Part shown: positions 14,947-23,398 of the stretch, piece by piece
How positions within the stretch are numbered: position 1 is the first letter of the stretch
Layout: every line of letters begins with the position of its first letter
Assembly: GCA_964481765.1 (NCBI GenBank)
Contig: CAYZVJ010000039.1
Span: 1-26,680 of the forward strand
Length of the DNA stretch: 26,680 bases
Reading direction: 5' to 3'
Source: G020353115 sp964481765
GTDB taxonomy: Bacteria > Bacteroidota > Bacteroidia > Bacteroidales > VadinHA17
The notes under the pieces: generated by a model
Seen by the model: the letters and a program-made list of their open reading frames with translations, nothing else
Database searches by the model: none
What the model was told of the DNA's origin: nothing
Made by a program: the position numbers and the translations under genes

Positions 14947-16443
14947 TCATAATCCACCAGGGCTTCCGACACGGATCATTGCACACCGGAATCCAAGGTC
15001 AGGTCTTGCACTCTCCTGATCCAGGAACCGTCTTGTTGCGGGGCTCAGCCAGTATGCTCTATCTCTCCATGATCCTCCTTTATACACTCTTGCCCTGTCG
15101 TTTATCAGCGATGTATAATCTGGACTATCGCCTCCCCGTTGTGCATACATACCTCCAGTACCCAGCGTATCCTCGGTCATTTGCCAACTCTCGGATAATC
15201 TGGATTGCATATCTCCGTCTTTATAATTTCTATAGTCGGCTTGCTGGTAATTGTACCTGGCTGCGGATTCGATTTCAGTTACGTCTCTCCACTTCAATCT
15301 ACCCAGGCTATCTTTCTCAGCAACATTCCCTTCCTGATCACGTTCAAGAGTCTGGAAGATATTACCCCTGAAGGGGTTAAATGATTCAACGTCTGTGGGG
15401 GAGAGTGGCCGGTAGACATCCTGTACCCATTCGTTCACATTACCAGCCATGCAATACAATCCATAATCATTGGGCCAGTACGACTTAACCGGTGCACAAA
15501 TGCTTGCGTTATCGTTGAGGTTTCCGGCAACTCCCATCAGGTCACCTTTACCCCTGACAAAATTTGCCAGCATCTGGCCCCTGTACCTGTGTTCTGCATT
15601 TCTAACGTTGTGGCCATCCCAGGGATATATCCTGCGTTCATATACCCGCTCTTCAAAGGTATTTCCTACCAACGCGAGTGCAGCAAATTCCCATTCTGCT
15701 TCCGTTGGGAGCCGGTATTTTGGGAGAAGGATACCGTCTTCCAGTCTAACCCTTCTCTCTTCCTGGTTCGGATCAAGGCTGGGCAGGTTTTGATTGACCA
15801 CCCCTTCATATTGCCCGACAAGATAGGCTTCCGAATTAAAATTATTTTCATCAACCTGATTTGGATCCAAACTAAGAATGCCATAATCAATAAGAACCAT
15901 TTCGTTTACCCGGTCTGTTCTCCAGGTACAATAATCAGTTGCCTGGCTCCAGTTGACACCAACCACGGGGTAGTCATTATAGGACGGGTGTCTAAAATAG
16001 TATTCAATATAGGGTTCGTTGTAAGCCAACGGGCTTCTCCATACCAGTGTGTCCGGAAGAGCATTCTTGTATACCTGCGGATAGCTTGCAAATACCCGCT
16101 TTACCCAATAAAGGTATTCTCTGTAGTCTACATTTTTAATCTCTGTTTCATCCATGTAAAAAGAAGATACCGTTACTCTGCGTGGTATATTGTTCCAATC
16201 ATAGGTAATATCCTGCTCTACCCTTCCCATGGTGAAGGTACCCCCTTCAATGAGCACAAGTCCGGGACCGGTTTCCTGTTCGTAATCATGAACCACTTCG
16301 AATCCTCCATAATCCGGATCATTATATTTCCAACCGGTGGAAGAGGAGGTGTTTTTATCACCTTTACCGCCAAACAAACTGCATGAGGTAACAACAACCG
16401 ATATAGCTAATACGCCAGCTAAGTTTTTAAACTTTAGGATCAT
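14947..16443 (-). CDS. gldJ: Gliding motility / T9SS lipoprotein GldJ
   Basis: GldJ is an outer-membrane-associated lipoprotein needed for gliding and stable type IX secretion in Flavobacterium. This 498-aa protein begins with a lipoprotein signal peptide ending in VVTSC, with lipidated C21. The sulfatase-modifying-factor (FGE-like) domain covers about residues 59-495: GGTFTMGRVEQD, WNNIPRRVTVSSFYMDETEI, PVVGVNWSQATDYC, YRLPTEAEWEFAA, AGNVNEWVQD and GGSWRDRAYWLS. The DWNNIP segment and LYWVKRVF favour GldJ over the paralog GldK. GldJ proteins are structural rather than formylglycine-forming, as far as is known. It lies downstream of porP on the same strand, with its own candidate promoter in the 76-nt gap. 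Confidence 0.88.
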   Translation of the reverse strand: MILKFKNLAGVLAISVVVTSCSLFGGKGDKNTSSSTGWKYNDPDYGGFEVVHDYEQETGPGLVLIEGGTFTMGRVEQDITYDWNNIPRRVTVSSFYMDETEIKNVDYREYLYWVKRVFASYPQVYKNALPDTLVWRSPLAYNEPYIEYYFRHPSYNDYPVVGVNWSQATDYCTWRTDRVNEMVLIDYGILSLDPNQVDENNFNSEAYLVGQYEGVVNQNLPSLDPNQEERRVRLEDGILLPKYRLPTEAEWEFAALALVGNTFEERVYERRIYPWDGHNVRNAEHRYRGQMLANFVRGKGDLMGVAGNLNDNASICAPVKSYWPNDYGLYCMAGNVNEWVQDVYRPLSPTDVESFNPFRGNIFQTLERDQEGNVAEKDSLGRLKWRDVTEIESAARYNYQQADYRNYKDGDMQSRLSESWQMTEDTLGTGGMYAQRGGDSPDYTSLINDRARVYKGGSWRDRAYWLSPATRRFLDQESARPDLGFRCAMIRVGSPGGL

Positions 16444-16473
16444 AACGATTAGATTTTAAGCTAATAACATATT

Positions 16474-16481
16474 CAAATATA
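16474..16481 (-). promoter_or_regulatory. Candidate -7 box of gldJ
   Basis: On the minus strand TATATTTG matches TAnnTTTG exactly, 30 nt before the gldJ ATG. No TTTG lies at the -33 distance; the surrounding DNA is very AT-rich, so a chance match is possible. Confidence 0.45.
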
Positions 16482-16519
16482 ATAAAATTTGATGTAATAA
16501 ATATATTTTTCCAAAATAA

Positions 16520-17554
16520 CTAAATTTTAGGGACTTTTATTGCCTTTACTAACCCTCTTTTTTTAACAAGGTTAAATCCTGCAATACAGGTTATTTCATG
16601 AGCGGCTGTTCCGGGTAGCCCTGGCCCGGCACCTTTAATCGCCATATCATAGGTATAACTTACACTGATATTGTGATAATTAACCGATGCTCCAAAAATC
16701 GCAGAATTATTGGAGAAGGCAAAATCATGCCGCAACCACACTCCCAGCGATACCGGTTCCCTGGCCAACACAAATCCATAATTAAGGTTTTGATAATGAT
16801 GCTGTTGTTGGAACAACAGGGTTGGTGTCAGAATGATAGCACCTGCCCTGTTTGGCGTCCCTTTCAGGTAAAAGTTGTTGGCAAGGTGTACCGAGTATTT
16901 TCTCGATAACCTGCACTCATCCACCGGATTTTCAGAAATCCCGGGCTTAGCCAAATGGTGGATGGTGATGCCCCCGTATAATTCTTTATAGATACCCAGA
17001 AAACCAACTGCAAAATCAGGGTAGATCTTTTGATATCCACGGATATTCTCTCCTGTTTGAACAACAACTCCGCGAAAAGGATCAATCATATCTTCAAAAA
17101 CCAGATTGTCCGATGCAAGCCGGTTCTGGTTTACCGATGCCTGAAATCCGGCAAATACAAAAAATTCCCGTGTTACCTGTAAATGATAAGTGTAAATGAA
17201 TGCTGCTGAGAATATACGGAGAGTGCCATCTCCCAGGTTATCATTGAACAGGTGAACGCCAATTCCACCATGCAACAGCTCAATCGGTTGATCATACGAT
17301 GCACTATACGTAACAAAATCAGAATTTAGCTCCGGCCAATGATTCCTGTAGTTTATGGACAACCGGTTGTAACCAGCGGATCCAGCAAAGGCCGGATTAT
17401 GATAGATTAAATTCCCATGAAACTGTGAAAAGATTACATCCTGCCCGAGACCCTGAAAACTGACGACAAGTAAAATGAAAAGGAGATTAGTTACGGTCCG
17501 TATGCTAAACCCGATCCTCATTCCCTTGCTGCCTGTTTTCCTGCTTATCCTCAT
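16520..17554 (-). CDS. PorP/SprF-family type IX secretion membrane protein
   Basis: This 344-aa outer-membrane beta-barrel protein belongs to the PorP/SprF family, which supports secretion or surface anchoring of T9SS substrates. A signal peptide (hydrophobic TVTNLLFILLVVSFQGLGQD) precedes the family start DVIFSQFHGNLIYHNPAFAG, followed by alternating strands such as HGGIGVHLFNDNLGDGTL and GAIILTPTLLFQQQ. The ATG at 17554 is chosen because AGGAG lies 10 nt upstream; TTG at 17563 and ATG at 17521 are alternatives. It diverges from porU and precedes gldJ. PorP-family copies are numerous in these genomes, so whether this one is the core PorP or an SprF-like accessory copy is unclear. Confidence 0.85.
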   Translation of the reverse strand: MRISRKTGSKGMRIGFSIRTVTNLLFILLVVSFQGLGQDVIFSQFHGNLIYHNPAFAGSAGYNRLSINYRNHWPELNSDFVTYSASYDQPIELLHGGIGVHLFNDNLGDGTLRIFSAAFIYTYHLQVTREFFVFAGFQASVNQNRLASDNLVFEDMIDPFRGVVVQTGENIRGYQKIYPDFAVGFLGIYKELYGGITIHHLAKPGISENPVDECRLSRKYSVHLANNFYLKGTPNRAGAIILTPTLLFQQQHHYQNLNYGFVLAREPVSLGVWLRHDFAFSNNSAIFGASVNYHNISVSYTYDMAIKGAGPGLPGTAAHEITCIAGFNLVKKRGLVKAIKVPKI

Positions 17555-17610
17555 TTGTCTCAAACTCCTACAATATAAACGGTTATCAAAACGTTTAATT
17601 TTCTAATAAA

Positions 17611-17618
17611 CAAAATTA
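17611..17618 (-). promoter_or_regulatory. Candidate -7 box of porP/sprF-like gene
   Basis: On the minus strand TAATTTTG matches TAnnTTTG exactly, with TTG (17643-17641) 22 nt further upstream. The predicted start near 17604 leaves a leader of about 50 nt. It lies in the divergent gap shared with porU. Confidence 0.4.
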
Positions 17619-17694
17619 CTTCACACCCGGCAATAAAACTCAATTTTCTTAACATTTTGTTTATTTGTGCTTATTTACGGATGCAATGTTTCAG

Positions 17695-20600
17695 ATGAAG
17701 AAGAGATACCTAATAACGGGATTGATTGTCGGCATATTGTTCTGCACCTGTTTGCTAACCGCACAGGATATACAGATTTCAAGAGTGGTTCGCCAGGGTC
17801 CTGCCACACCGGACTCTTTAACTGACATTGTGAAACAAAAAGCAGGAAAATATGCCGGATCTTCATGCCTTTCCAGCGGACATTGGATAAAAGTGAAGAT
17901 TACGGAGGATGGGATATATAAACTTACCTATTCACAGCTGGTCTCCATGGGAATTACAAACCCTTCAAATCCCAGGGTATTTGGAAACGGAGGCAAAATG
18001 CTTCCCCTGAATTCAGCCCTGCCCCGGCCTGACGATCTGACTGAAAATGCCATATGGATTGAGAAAGGAACCGATGGCATCTTTAATCAAGGCGATTACA
18101 TATTATTTTACGGAAAGGCACCGGGGGAGTGGAGGTACAACAGTGATGAACAGATGTTTCTTCATGAAAGACATCTCTATTCCAATGCAGCGTACTATTA
18201 TATCACCTCAGATGCAGGAATTGGGAAATCAATTGCCCTGACGGAGCAAATCACAGAGCCTGAAAATGTTATCGTATCAGCATATGACAATTATGCATCC
18301 CATGAACTGGACAAGGTTAACCTCATCAAATCAGGAAGGGAATGGTTTGAGCCGCTTTTAAGTTACGGTGAAAATGAATTCAGTTTTACCTTTCCTCACC
18401 TTATGCCTGCTGTGCAGGTCAAGATTAAATCCAGGCTTCTTGCCAGATCAGGTCTGAATAGTTCATTTGTACTGAAAGCTGACGGTGAGAGCATCGCATC
18501 AATTGATCTTTCAAGCGTAAACATTGCCAGCACCACCTCTGATTACGCCAGCACCAATACTTCCATTCACACCTTTACTACCGACGATGATGAAATGGAT
18601 ATCTCGCTCACCTTTCAGAACAATGGATACAGTGCTGCGGAGTGCTGGCTTGATTACCTCGTGTTGAATATCCGCAGTCAACTGGTTATGACGGGCTCCC
18701 AGATGCATTTCCGGGATATGGAATCAGTCGGGCCAGGCAACATCTCTTCTTTTCAGCTTTCAGGTGCCCAATCCTCATTTCGTGTCTGGGATATAACCGA
18801 TACATATAACGTGAAGGAATTACCTGCGATATTCGCATCGGGGACCCTGCAGTTCAAAGCCCGAACAGATTCACTTCGAAGCTTCATCCTCTTTGATAAT
18901 ACCTCTTTTCTGACTCCGGAGATTGTGAAAAATCCGGTTCCCAACCAGGATCTTCATGGACTTGATCCCGTGGATATGGTCATTGTTTCACACCCGGATT
19001 TTCTCGATCAGGCTAACCAGCTGGCTAACCTGCACGTCACCCAGGATAACCTGAGAACGGTGGTGGTAACTCCCGACCAGATCTACAATGAGTTCTCATC
19101 CGGCGCTTCCGATGTATCGGCCATACGGGATTTTATAAAAATGCTGTACGACAGAGCCTCTGCGCCTGAAGATAAACCCCGTTACCTTCTTCTTTTCGGA
19201 GATGGATCGTTCGATAATATTTCCGACCATAAAAACAATACAAACTACATTATCACCTACCAATCGTCGAATTCATTAAGTCCTACCAAGTCTTACGTCA
19301 CGGATGACTTTTTTGGAATCCTGGATGATGGTGAAGAGGTGGTCAGTGGCTTGATCGACATAGGTATTGGTCGTCTCCCAGTATCAACAGTCGACGAGGC
19401 TCGGGCAGTTATCAGCAAAATAATTCATTATACCGGTCCCGAAACCAGGGGAGAGTGGAGGAATATGATCTGCTTTATCGGTGATGACGAAGACAACAAC
19501 ATTCACATGAAGGATGCCAATTCCCTTGCCGACCAGGTCAATGCATCGTATCCGGCATTCATCACCCAGAAGATATTTCTCGATGCCTATCCACAAGTAT
19601 CCTCTCCCAGTGGTGAGGCTTACCCTGAAGTGAACATTGCCATAAACGACAGGATTAATTCCGGTGCACTCATCATCAATTATGTCGGACATGGAAACGA
19701 ACGCGGATTAGCCCATGAAGGAATATTGGGTGTAAGTGATATCCTCTCCTGGGACAACTCTGATCACCTTCCGTTGTTCATCACTGCTACTTGTGAATTC
19801 AGCCGGTTTGACGATATCGAGCGAACCGCTACGGGAGAGATCAATAAGAAGACATCAGCAGGTGAACAGGTCTTGTTAAATCCTGCAGGAGGAGGGATAG
19901 GGCTGTTGACCACAACCCGCCTGGTCTATTCAAATCCGAACTATGTGCTCAACCAGAGTTTCTACAATTTTGTATTTGAGAAAGATTCAGACCAGGAACC
20001 TTACCGGCTGGGAGATGTATTGCGATTAACAAAAAACATATCCGGTGCCAGCGAAAACAAGAGAAACTTCACCCTGCTGGGAGATCCTGCCTTGAAACTG
20101 GCATACCCCCAATTCACCGTGGTAACCGATTCTTTAAACGGAAAGGATATTACCCTCGCCAATGATACACTCAAAGCATTGAGTAAAGTAACCCTGTCCG
20201 GTCATATTGAGGATTACACCGGAACCTGCCTTGAACAGTTTGCAGGAACCCTGTACCCGGTAATATATGACAAACCTGTGCTGGTAACAACGCTCGGAAA
20301 CGATAACGATCCTCCCATGACCTTCATGGCTCAGAATAACATCCTGTATAAAGGGCAGGCCAGCATCGAAGAAGGAAGGTTTTCGTTTACGTTTGTCGTT
20401 CCAAAAGATATCTCTTACCAGATTGATTATGGAAAAATCAATTACTATGGCAAAGGGGAATTGGGAGACGCGAATGGTTATTTCGATGAGGTGCTGATTG
20501 GTGGATTCTCCGAAGACCCTATCCTGGATTATACAGGCCCTGAAATCCAGCTATTTATGAACAATACTCAATTTATACCAGGAGGCATTACAGATGAGGA

Positions 20601-21189
20601 ACCGACAATCCTCGCATTGGTCAGCGATGAAAATGGTATAAACACCGTAGGTAATGGGATCGGACATGATATTACTGCCATGCTTGATGATGATTATCAG
20701 AACCTCCTGATCCTGAATGATTATTACGAAGCAGACATGAACAGTTATCAGAGCGGTAAGATAACCTATCAATTATCCAAACTCAGTGAAGGGTATCATC
20801 AGATCACGGTAAAAGTTTGGGATGTATTGAATAACTCCTCCGTAGCCTCCATCGATTTCCGTGTTGCCTCTTCCGGTGAGTTTATACTGAAGAAGTTGCT
20901 GAATTATCCAAATCCATTTTCGGACCGGACTTCGTTCGTTTTTGAGCACAATCAGACAGATGGCGATCTCGAGGTTTTTATCCGAATATTTGATCTGTCA
21001 GGCCAACTGGTTAAAACAATACGTGAAACCTTCTTCGCTGATGGCTATCGTATTGGTCCGATCGAATGGGATGGACGAGACGAGAATGGGAATAAATTAG
21101 GGGCCGGAATATACGTTTATCGGGTATCTGTTCGTTCTTCCATGGAAAAACATGCCGAAGCAGTTCAAAAATTGATAATCGTGAAATAG
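17695..21189 (+). CDS. porU: Type IX secretion system sortase PorU
   Basis: PorU is the surface C25 (gingipain-type) protease that removes the C-terminal signal of T9SS cargo and attaches cargo to anionic LPS. From the ATG at 17695 it is 1164 aa, with signal peptide MKKRYLITGLIVGILFCTCL ending before AQD. The protease domain spans roughly 420-800: LLLFGDGSFDN, DDFFGILDDGE, DIGIGRLPVS, the catalytic His at H666 (NYVGHGNERG) and catalytic Cys at C700 (ITATCEFSRFDD). The C-terminus is a T9SS sorting-type domain: LNYPNPFSDRTSFVF, IRIFDLSGQLVKTI, then WDGRDENGNKLGAGIYVYRV. A frame extending to TTG at 17665 adds nothing recognisable. It is followed by porV 86 nt later. Confidence 0.95.
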   Translation: MKKRYLITGLIVGILFCTCLLTAQDIQISRVVRQGPATPDSLTDIVKQKAGKYAGSSCLSSGHWIKVKITEDGIYKLTYSQLVSMGITNPSNPRVFGNGGKMLPLNSALPRPDDLTENAIWIEKGTDGIFNQGDYILFYGKAPGEWRYNSDEQMFLHERHLYSNAAYYYITSDAGIGKSIALTEQITEPENVIVSAYDNYASHELDKVNLIKSGREWFEPLLSYGENEFSFTFPHLMPAVQVKIKSRLLARSGLNSSFVLKADGESIASIDLSSVNIASTTSDYASTNTSIHTFTTDDDEMDISLTFQNNGYSAAECWLDYLVLNIRSQLVMTGSQMHFRDMESVGPGNISSFQLSGAQSSFRVWDITDTYNVKELPAIFASGTLQFKARTDSLRSFILFDNTSFLTPEIVKNPVPNQDLHGLDPVDMVIVSHPDFLDQANQLANLHVTQDNLRTVVVTPDQIYNEFSSGASDVSAIRDFIKMLYDRASAPEDKPRYLLLFGDGSFDNISDHKNNTNYIITYQSSNSLSPTKSYVTDDFFGILDDGEEVVSGLIDIGIGRLPVSTVDEARAVISKIIHYTGPETRGEWRNMICFIGDDEDNNIHMKDANSLADQVNASYPAFITQKIFLDAYPQVSSPSGEAYPEVNIAINDRINSGALIINYVGHGNERGLAHEGILGVSDILSWDNSDHLPLFITATCEFSRFDDIERTATGEINKKTSAGEQVLLNPAGGGIGLLTTTRLVYSNPNYVLNQSFYNFVFEKDSDQEPYRLGDVLRLTKNISGASENKRNFTLLGDPALKLAYPQFTVVTDSLNGKDITLANDTLKALSKVTLSGHIEDYTGTCLEQFAGTLYPVIYDKPVLVTTLGNDNDPPMTFMAQNNILYKGQASIEEGRFSFTFVVPKDISYQIDYGKINYYGKGELGDANGYFDEVLIGGFSEDPILDYTGPEIQLFMNNTQFIPGGITDEEPTILALVSDENGINTVGNGIGHDITAMLDDDYQNLLILNDYYEADMNSYQSGKITYQLSKLSEGYHQITVKVWDVLNNSSVASIDFRVASSGEFILKKLLNYPNPFSDRTSFVFEHNQTDGDLEVFIRIFDLSGQLVKTIRETFFADGYRIGPIEWDGRDENGNKLGAGIYVYRVSVRSSMEKHAEAVQKLIIVK

Positions 21190-21247
21190 TAGAGATGCCG
21201 ATTTATAGCATTCTATCTTAACCGGTCACTGACAAATAAAAATAGTT

Positions 21248-21255
21248 TATATTTG
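21248..21255 (+). promoter_or_regulatory. Candidate -7 box of porV
   Basis: TATATTTG matches TAnnTTTG exactly. The predicted start near 21262 leaves a leader of about 14 nt before the ATG at 21276. It would let porV-ispF be transcribed at a higher level than porU, which fits PorV also acting as a shuttle; that link is inference. Confidence 0.45.
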
Positions 21256-21275
21256 CACCTAATTTACAGAATATA

Positions 21276-22508
21276 ATGAATCTGAATAAGTTATTGGTAT
21301 TTTTGGTTGTCGCTGTATGCTTACAATACAGTACTTCTGCCCAGGATCAGATCGAATCCAAAGAATTTGGCGGCTCAAGCATTAATACCATTCAATCGGT
21401 TGTTCCTTTCCTTACCATTGCGCCGGACTCCCGTTCGGGAGGTATGGGAGATGCAGGAGTAGCAACCTCCCCTGATTTCAATTCCATGCACTGGAACCCT
21501 GCAAAATATGCTTTTATCGAGGGCGATGGGGGTGTCGGATTAACCTACTCACCCTGGCTGAGAAACCTGGTCAATGACATCAACCTGGCTTACCTCGCCG
21601 GATACTACAGGATTGATGACAGGCAGGTAGTTGCCATGTCACTCCTCTACTTCTCTCTTGGTAACATCACATTCACTGACCCCTATGGGAACACCATCCG
21701 GAACTTCAATCCCAATGAATTTTCAATTGATGCTTCCTATTCACGGATTTTCGGAGACCATTTTTCACTGGGCATTGCTTTCCGGTATATCTATTCGAAT
21801 CTTACCGGAGGGATAACCGTTGGTGGAGGAGAGACAAAACCAGGCATGTCCATTGCAGCCGATGTCAGTACTTATTATGAAAATGATGTTGAACTGTTTG
21901 GCTTTGATACGAAATTATCCTGGGGATTGAACATGTCCAATATTGGGACAAAGATGACCTACACGGATACGGAAGATCCTGACTTTATTCCGACAAATTT
22001 CAGGTTGGGTGGAGCAATGAGAATGGATTTTGACCAGTACAATTCATTAACCCTTGCTATTGACCTCAATAAATTACTGGTCCCGACTCCTCCGGTCTAC
22101 TACGACATAAATGATACACTTCCAAACGGGACCATTGCAGAAAGTGGGGAAACATATATAAAATACGGAAAGGATCCCAACGTCGGTGTCCCGGTGGGTA
22201 TGGTACAATCCTTCTATGATGCTCCGGGAGGATTTTCTGAAGAGATGCATGAAATTGCATATTCCATCGGATTGGAATACTGGTATAATAATCAATTTGC
22301 AGTAAGAGCCGGGTATTTCCATGAACACCAGTCAAAAGGCAATCGAAAATTTTTTACTGCCGGTGTCGGACTGAAGCTGAACATCTTTAATCTCGACTTT
22401 GCATACCTTATTCCAACAGTCCAAAATCACCCACTGGCAAAAACACTTCGATTCACCATTGGTTTTGATTTCGATTCGTTCCGGAAATTGAACAGATCTG
22501 ACAGCTAA
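21276..22508 (+). CDS. porV: Type IX secretion outer-membrane protein PorV
   Basis: PorV (LptO) is a FadL-like outer-membrane barrel that collects cargo from the T9SS translocon and presents it to PorU. The 410-aa protein has a clear signal peptide (KLLVFLVVAVCLQYSTSAQ). It then shows the family start INTIQSVVPFLTIAPDSRSG, GGMGDAGVATSPDFNSMHWNP in part, and YSPWLRNLVNDINLAYLAGY in the first strands, and ends with a strand-rich region (AVRAGYFHEHQSKGNRKFFT). The stop shares one base with the ispF start (TAATG), a sign of translational coupling. The porU-porV order is the conserved one for this system. Confidence 0.93.
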   Translation: MNLNKLLVFLVVAVCLQYSTSAQDQIESKEFGGSSINTIQSVVPFLTIAPDSRSGGMGDAGVATSPDFNSMHWNPAKYAFIEGDGGVGLTYSPWLRNLVNDINLAYLAGYYRIDDRQVVAMSLLYFSLGNITFTDPYGNTIRNFNPNEFSIDASYSRIFGDHFSLGIAFRYIYSNLTGGITVGGGETKPGMSIAADVSTYYENDVELFGFDTKLSWGLNMSNIGTKMTYTDTEDPDFIPTNFRLGGAMRMDFDQYNSLTLAIDLNKLLVPTPPVYYDINDTLPNGTIAESGETYIKYGKDPNVGVPVGMVQSFYDAPGGFSEEMHEIAYSIGLEYWYNNQFAVRAGYFHEHQSKGNRKFFTAGVGLKLNIFNLDFAYLIPTVQNHPLAKTLRFTIGFDFDSFRKLNRSDS

Positions 22509-22987
22509 TGAACATTAGAATTGGTTTGGGCTACGATGTTCACCCCCTGGCAGCAGGACAAAACCTCTGTCTTGGTGGACTGATTATTCCACACGAAAAA
22601 GGGACCGTTGGCCATTCCGACGGGGATGTACTGATCCATGCCATCTGCGATGCCCTGTTAGGGGCTGCAAACCTCAGGGATATCGGGTATCATTTTCCGG
22701 ATTCCGTGGATGAATTCAAAGGGATTGATAGCAAGATCCTGCTGAAAAGAACCGTTTCCATGTTAACGGATAATGGCTATTCGATAATCAATATCGATGC
22801 TACCATTTGCCTCCAGGTACCCCGGATAATGGATTCGATACCGGACATGAAAGAAATCCTGGCAAACGTGATGAAGATTAATTGTGATCAAATCTCGATT
22901 AAAGCAACCACTACCGAAAGACTGGGTTTCGTTGGCCGTGAAGAAGGCGTTTCAACCTATGCCATTGCTTTGATCGAAAAGTCATAG
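22508..22987 (+). CDS. ispF: 2-C-methyl-D-erythritol 2,4-cyclodiphosphate synthase
   Basis: IspF closes CDP-methylerythritol phosphate into the cyclodiphosphate, the fifth enzyme of the MEP isoprenoid pathway, as a cytoplasmic zinc homotrimer. The 159-aa length is typical. Zinc ligands D10 and H12 lie in GYDVHPL and H44 in VLIHAICDALLGA; GHSDGD, the YHFPDSVDEFKGIDS loop and the C-terminal IKATTTERLGFVGREEG are all present. The start overlaps the porV stop by one base, so it is expressed with porV. It converges with the lipoprotein gene: their ends overlap by 6 bp, with no room for a terminator between them. Confidence 0.96.
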   Translation: MNIRIGLGYDVHPLAAGQNLCLGGLIIPHEKGTVGHSDGDVLIHAICDALLGAANLRDIGYHFPDSVDEFKGIDSKILLKRTVSMLTDNGYSIINIDATICLQVPRIMDSIPDMKEILANVMKINCDQISIKATTTERLGFVGREEGVSTYAIALIEKS

Positions 22988-23386
22988 TCTTTTAAATTGA
23001 GCTGTAACGTGGTCAACCTCTCCCCCATCATCGACGGTATAGGTGAAACTAATGGTTTTGTAATCAGAGGCTATCGAACCGCTTCCTGCAATGGTATTAC
23101 CATCCACAACCTGAGATGGAATAACAAGGTATAAACCGGATAATTCCGCGATTACTTCCAATCCTAACCCGAGATTATAAAAGTTATCCAGAATAACCTT
23201 TCCATCATCCGAGGGGTGCTTTGAAAGGTCTACATAGTAATTGGTCTGACCATATACCTCACTCATCTCAATGCAATACCAGGTATCATAAATGGAATCG
23301 GGACCAAGCTCTTCAAGGCTTTCGCAGGAAGTGAGAATGATTCCCGAAAGCAACATGAAGAGAAGAGCGATTGAATACTTTTTCAT
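22982..23386 (-). CDS. Small predicted lipoprotein of unknown function
   Basis: This 134-aa protein begins with a lipoprotein signal (MKKYSIALLFMLLSGIILTS before C21), so it should be lipid-anchored, likely at the outer membrane or periplasmic face. The mature part is acidic, with alternating polar and hydrophobic stretches (GLYLVIPSQVVDGNTIAGSG, TISFTYTVDD) that suggest a small beta-sandwich or lipocalin-like fold; I recognise no family. The ATG at 23386 is preferred over a GTG three codons upstream. It starts 12 nt after the hutU stop, so it is probably the second gene of a hutU transcript, and its last 6 bp overlap the end of ispF on the other strand. Confidence 0.75.
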   Translation of the reverse strand: MKKYSIALLFMLLSGIILTSCESLEELGPDSIYDTWYCIEMSEVYGQTNYYVDLSKHPSDDGKVILDNFYNLGLGLEVIAELSGLYLVIPSQVVDGNTIAGSGSIASDYKTISFTYTVDDGGEVDHVTAQFKRL

Positions 23387-23398
23387 CTTTCTCACTGT

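Noticed and set aside
15589..16386. A 265-codon plus-strand frame opposite gldJ
   Set aside because: gldJ is strongly supported by its lipobox and SUMF1-type motifs; the antisense frame has no family features.
17665..17694. PorU start at TTG 17665
   Set aside because: The ATG at 17695 gives a standard signal peptide; the longer start puts polar residues ahead of it.
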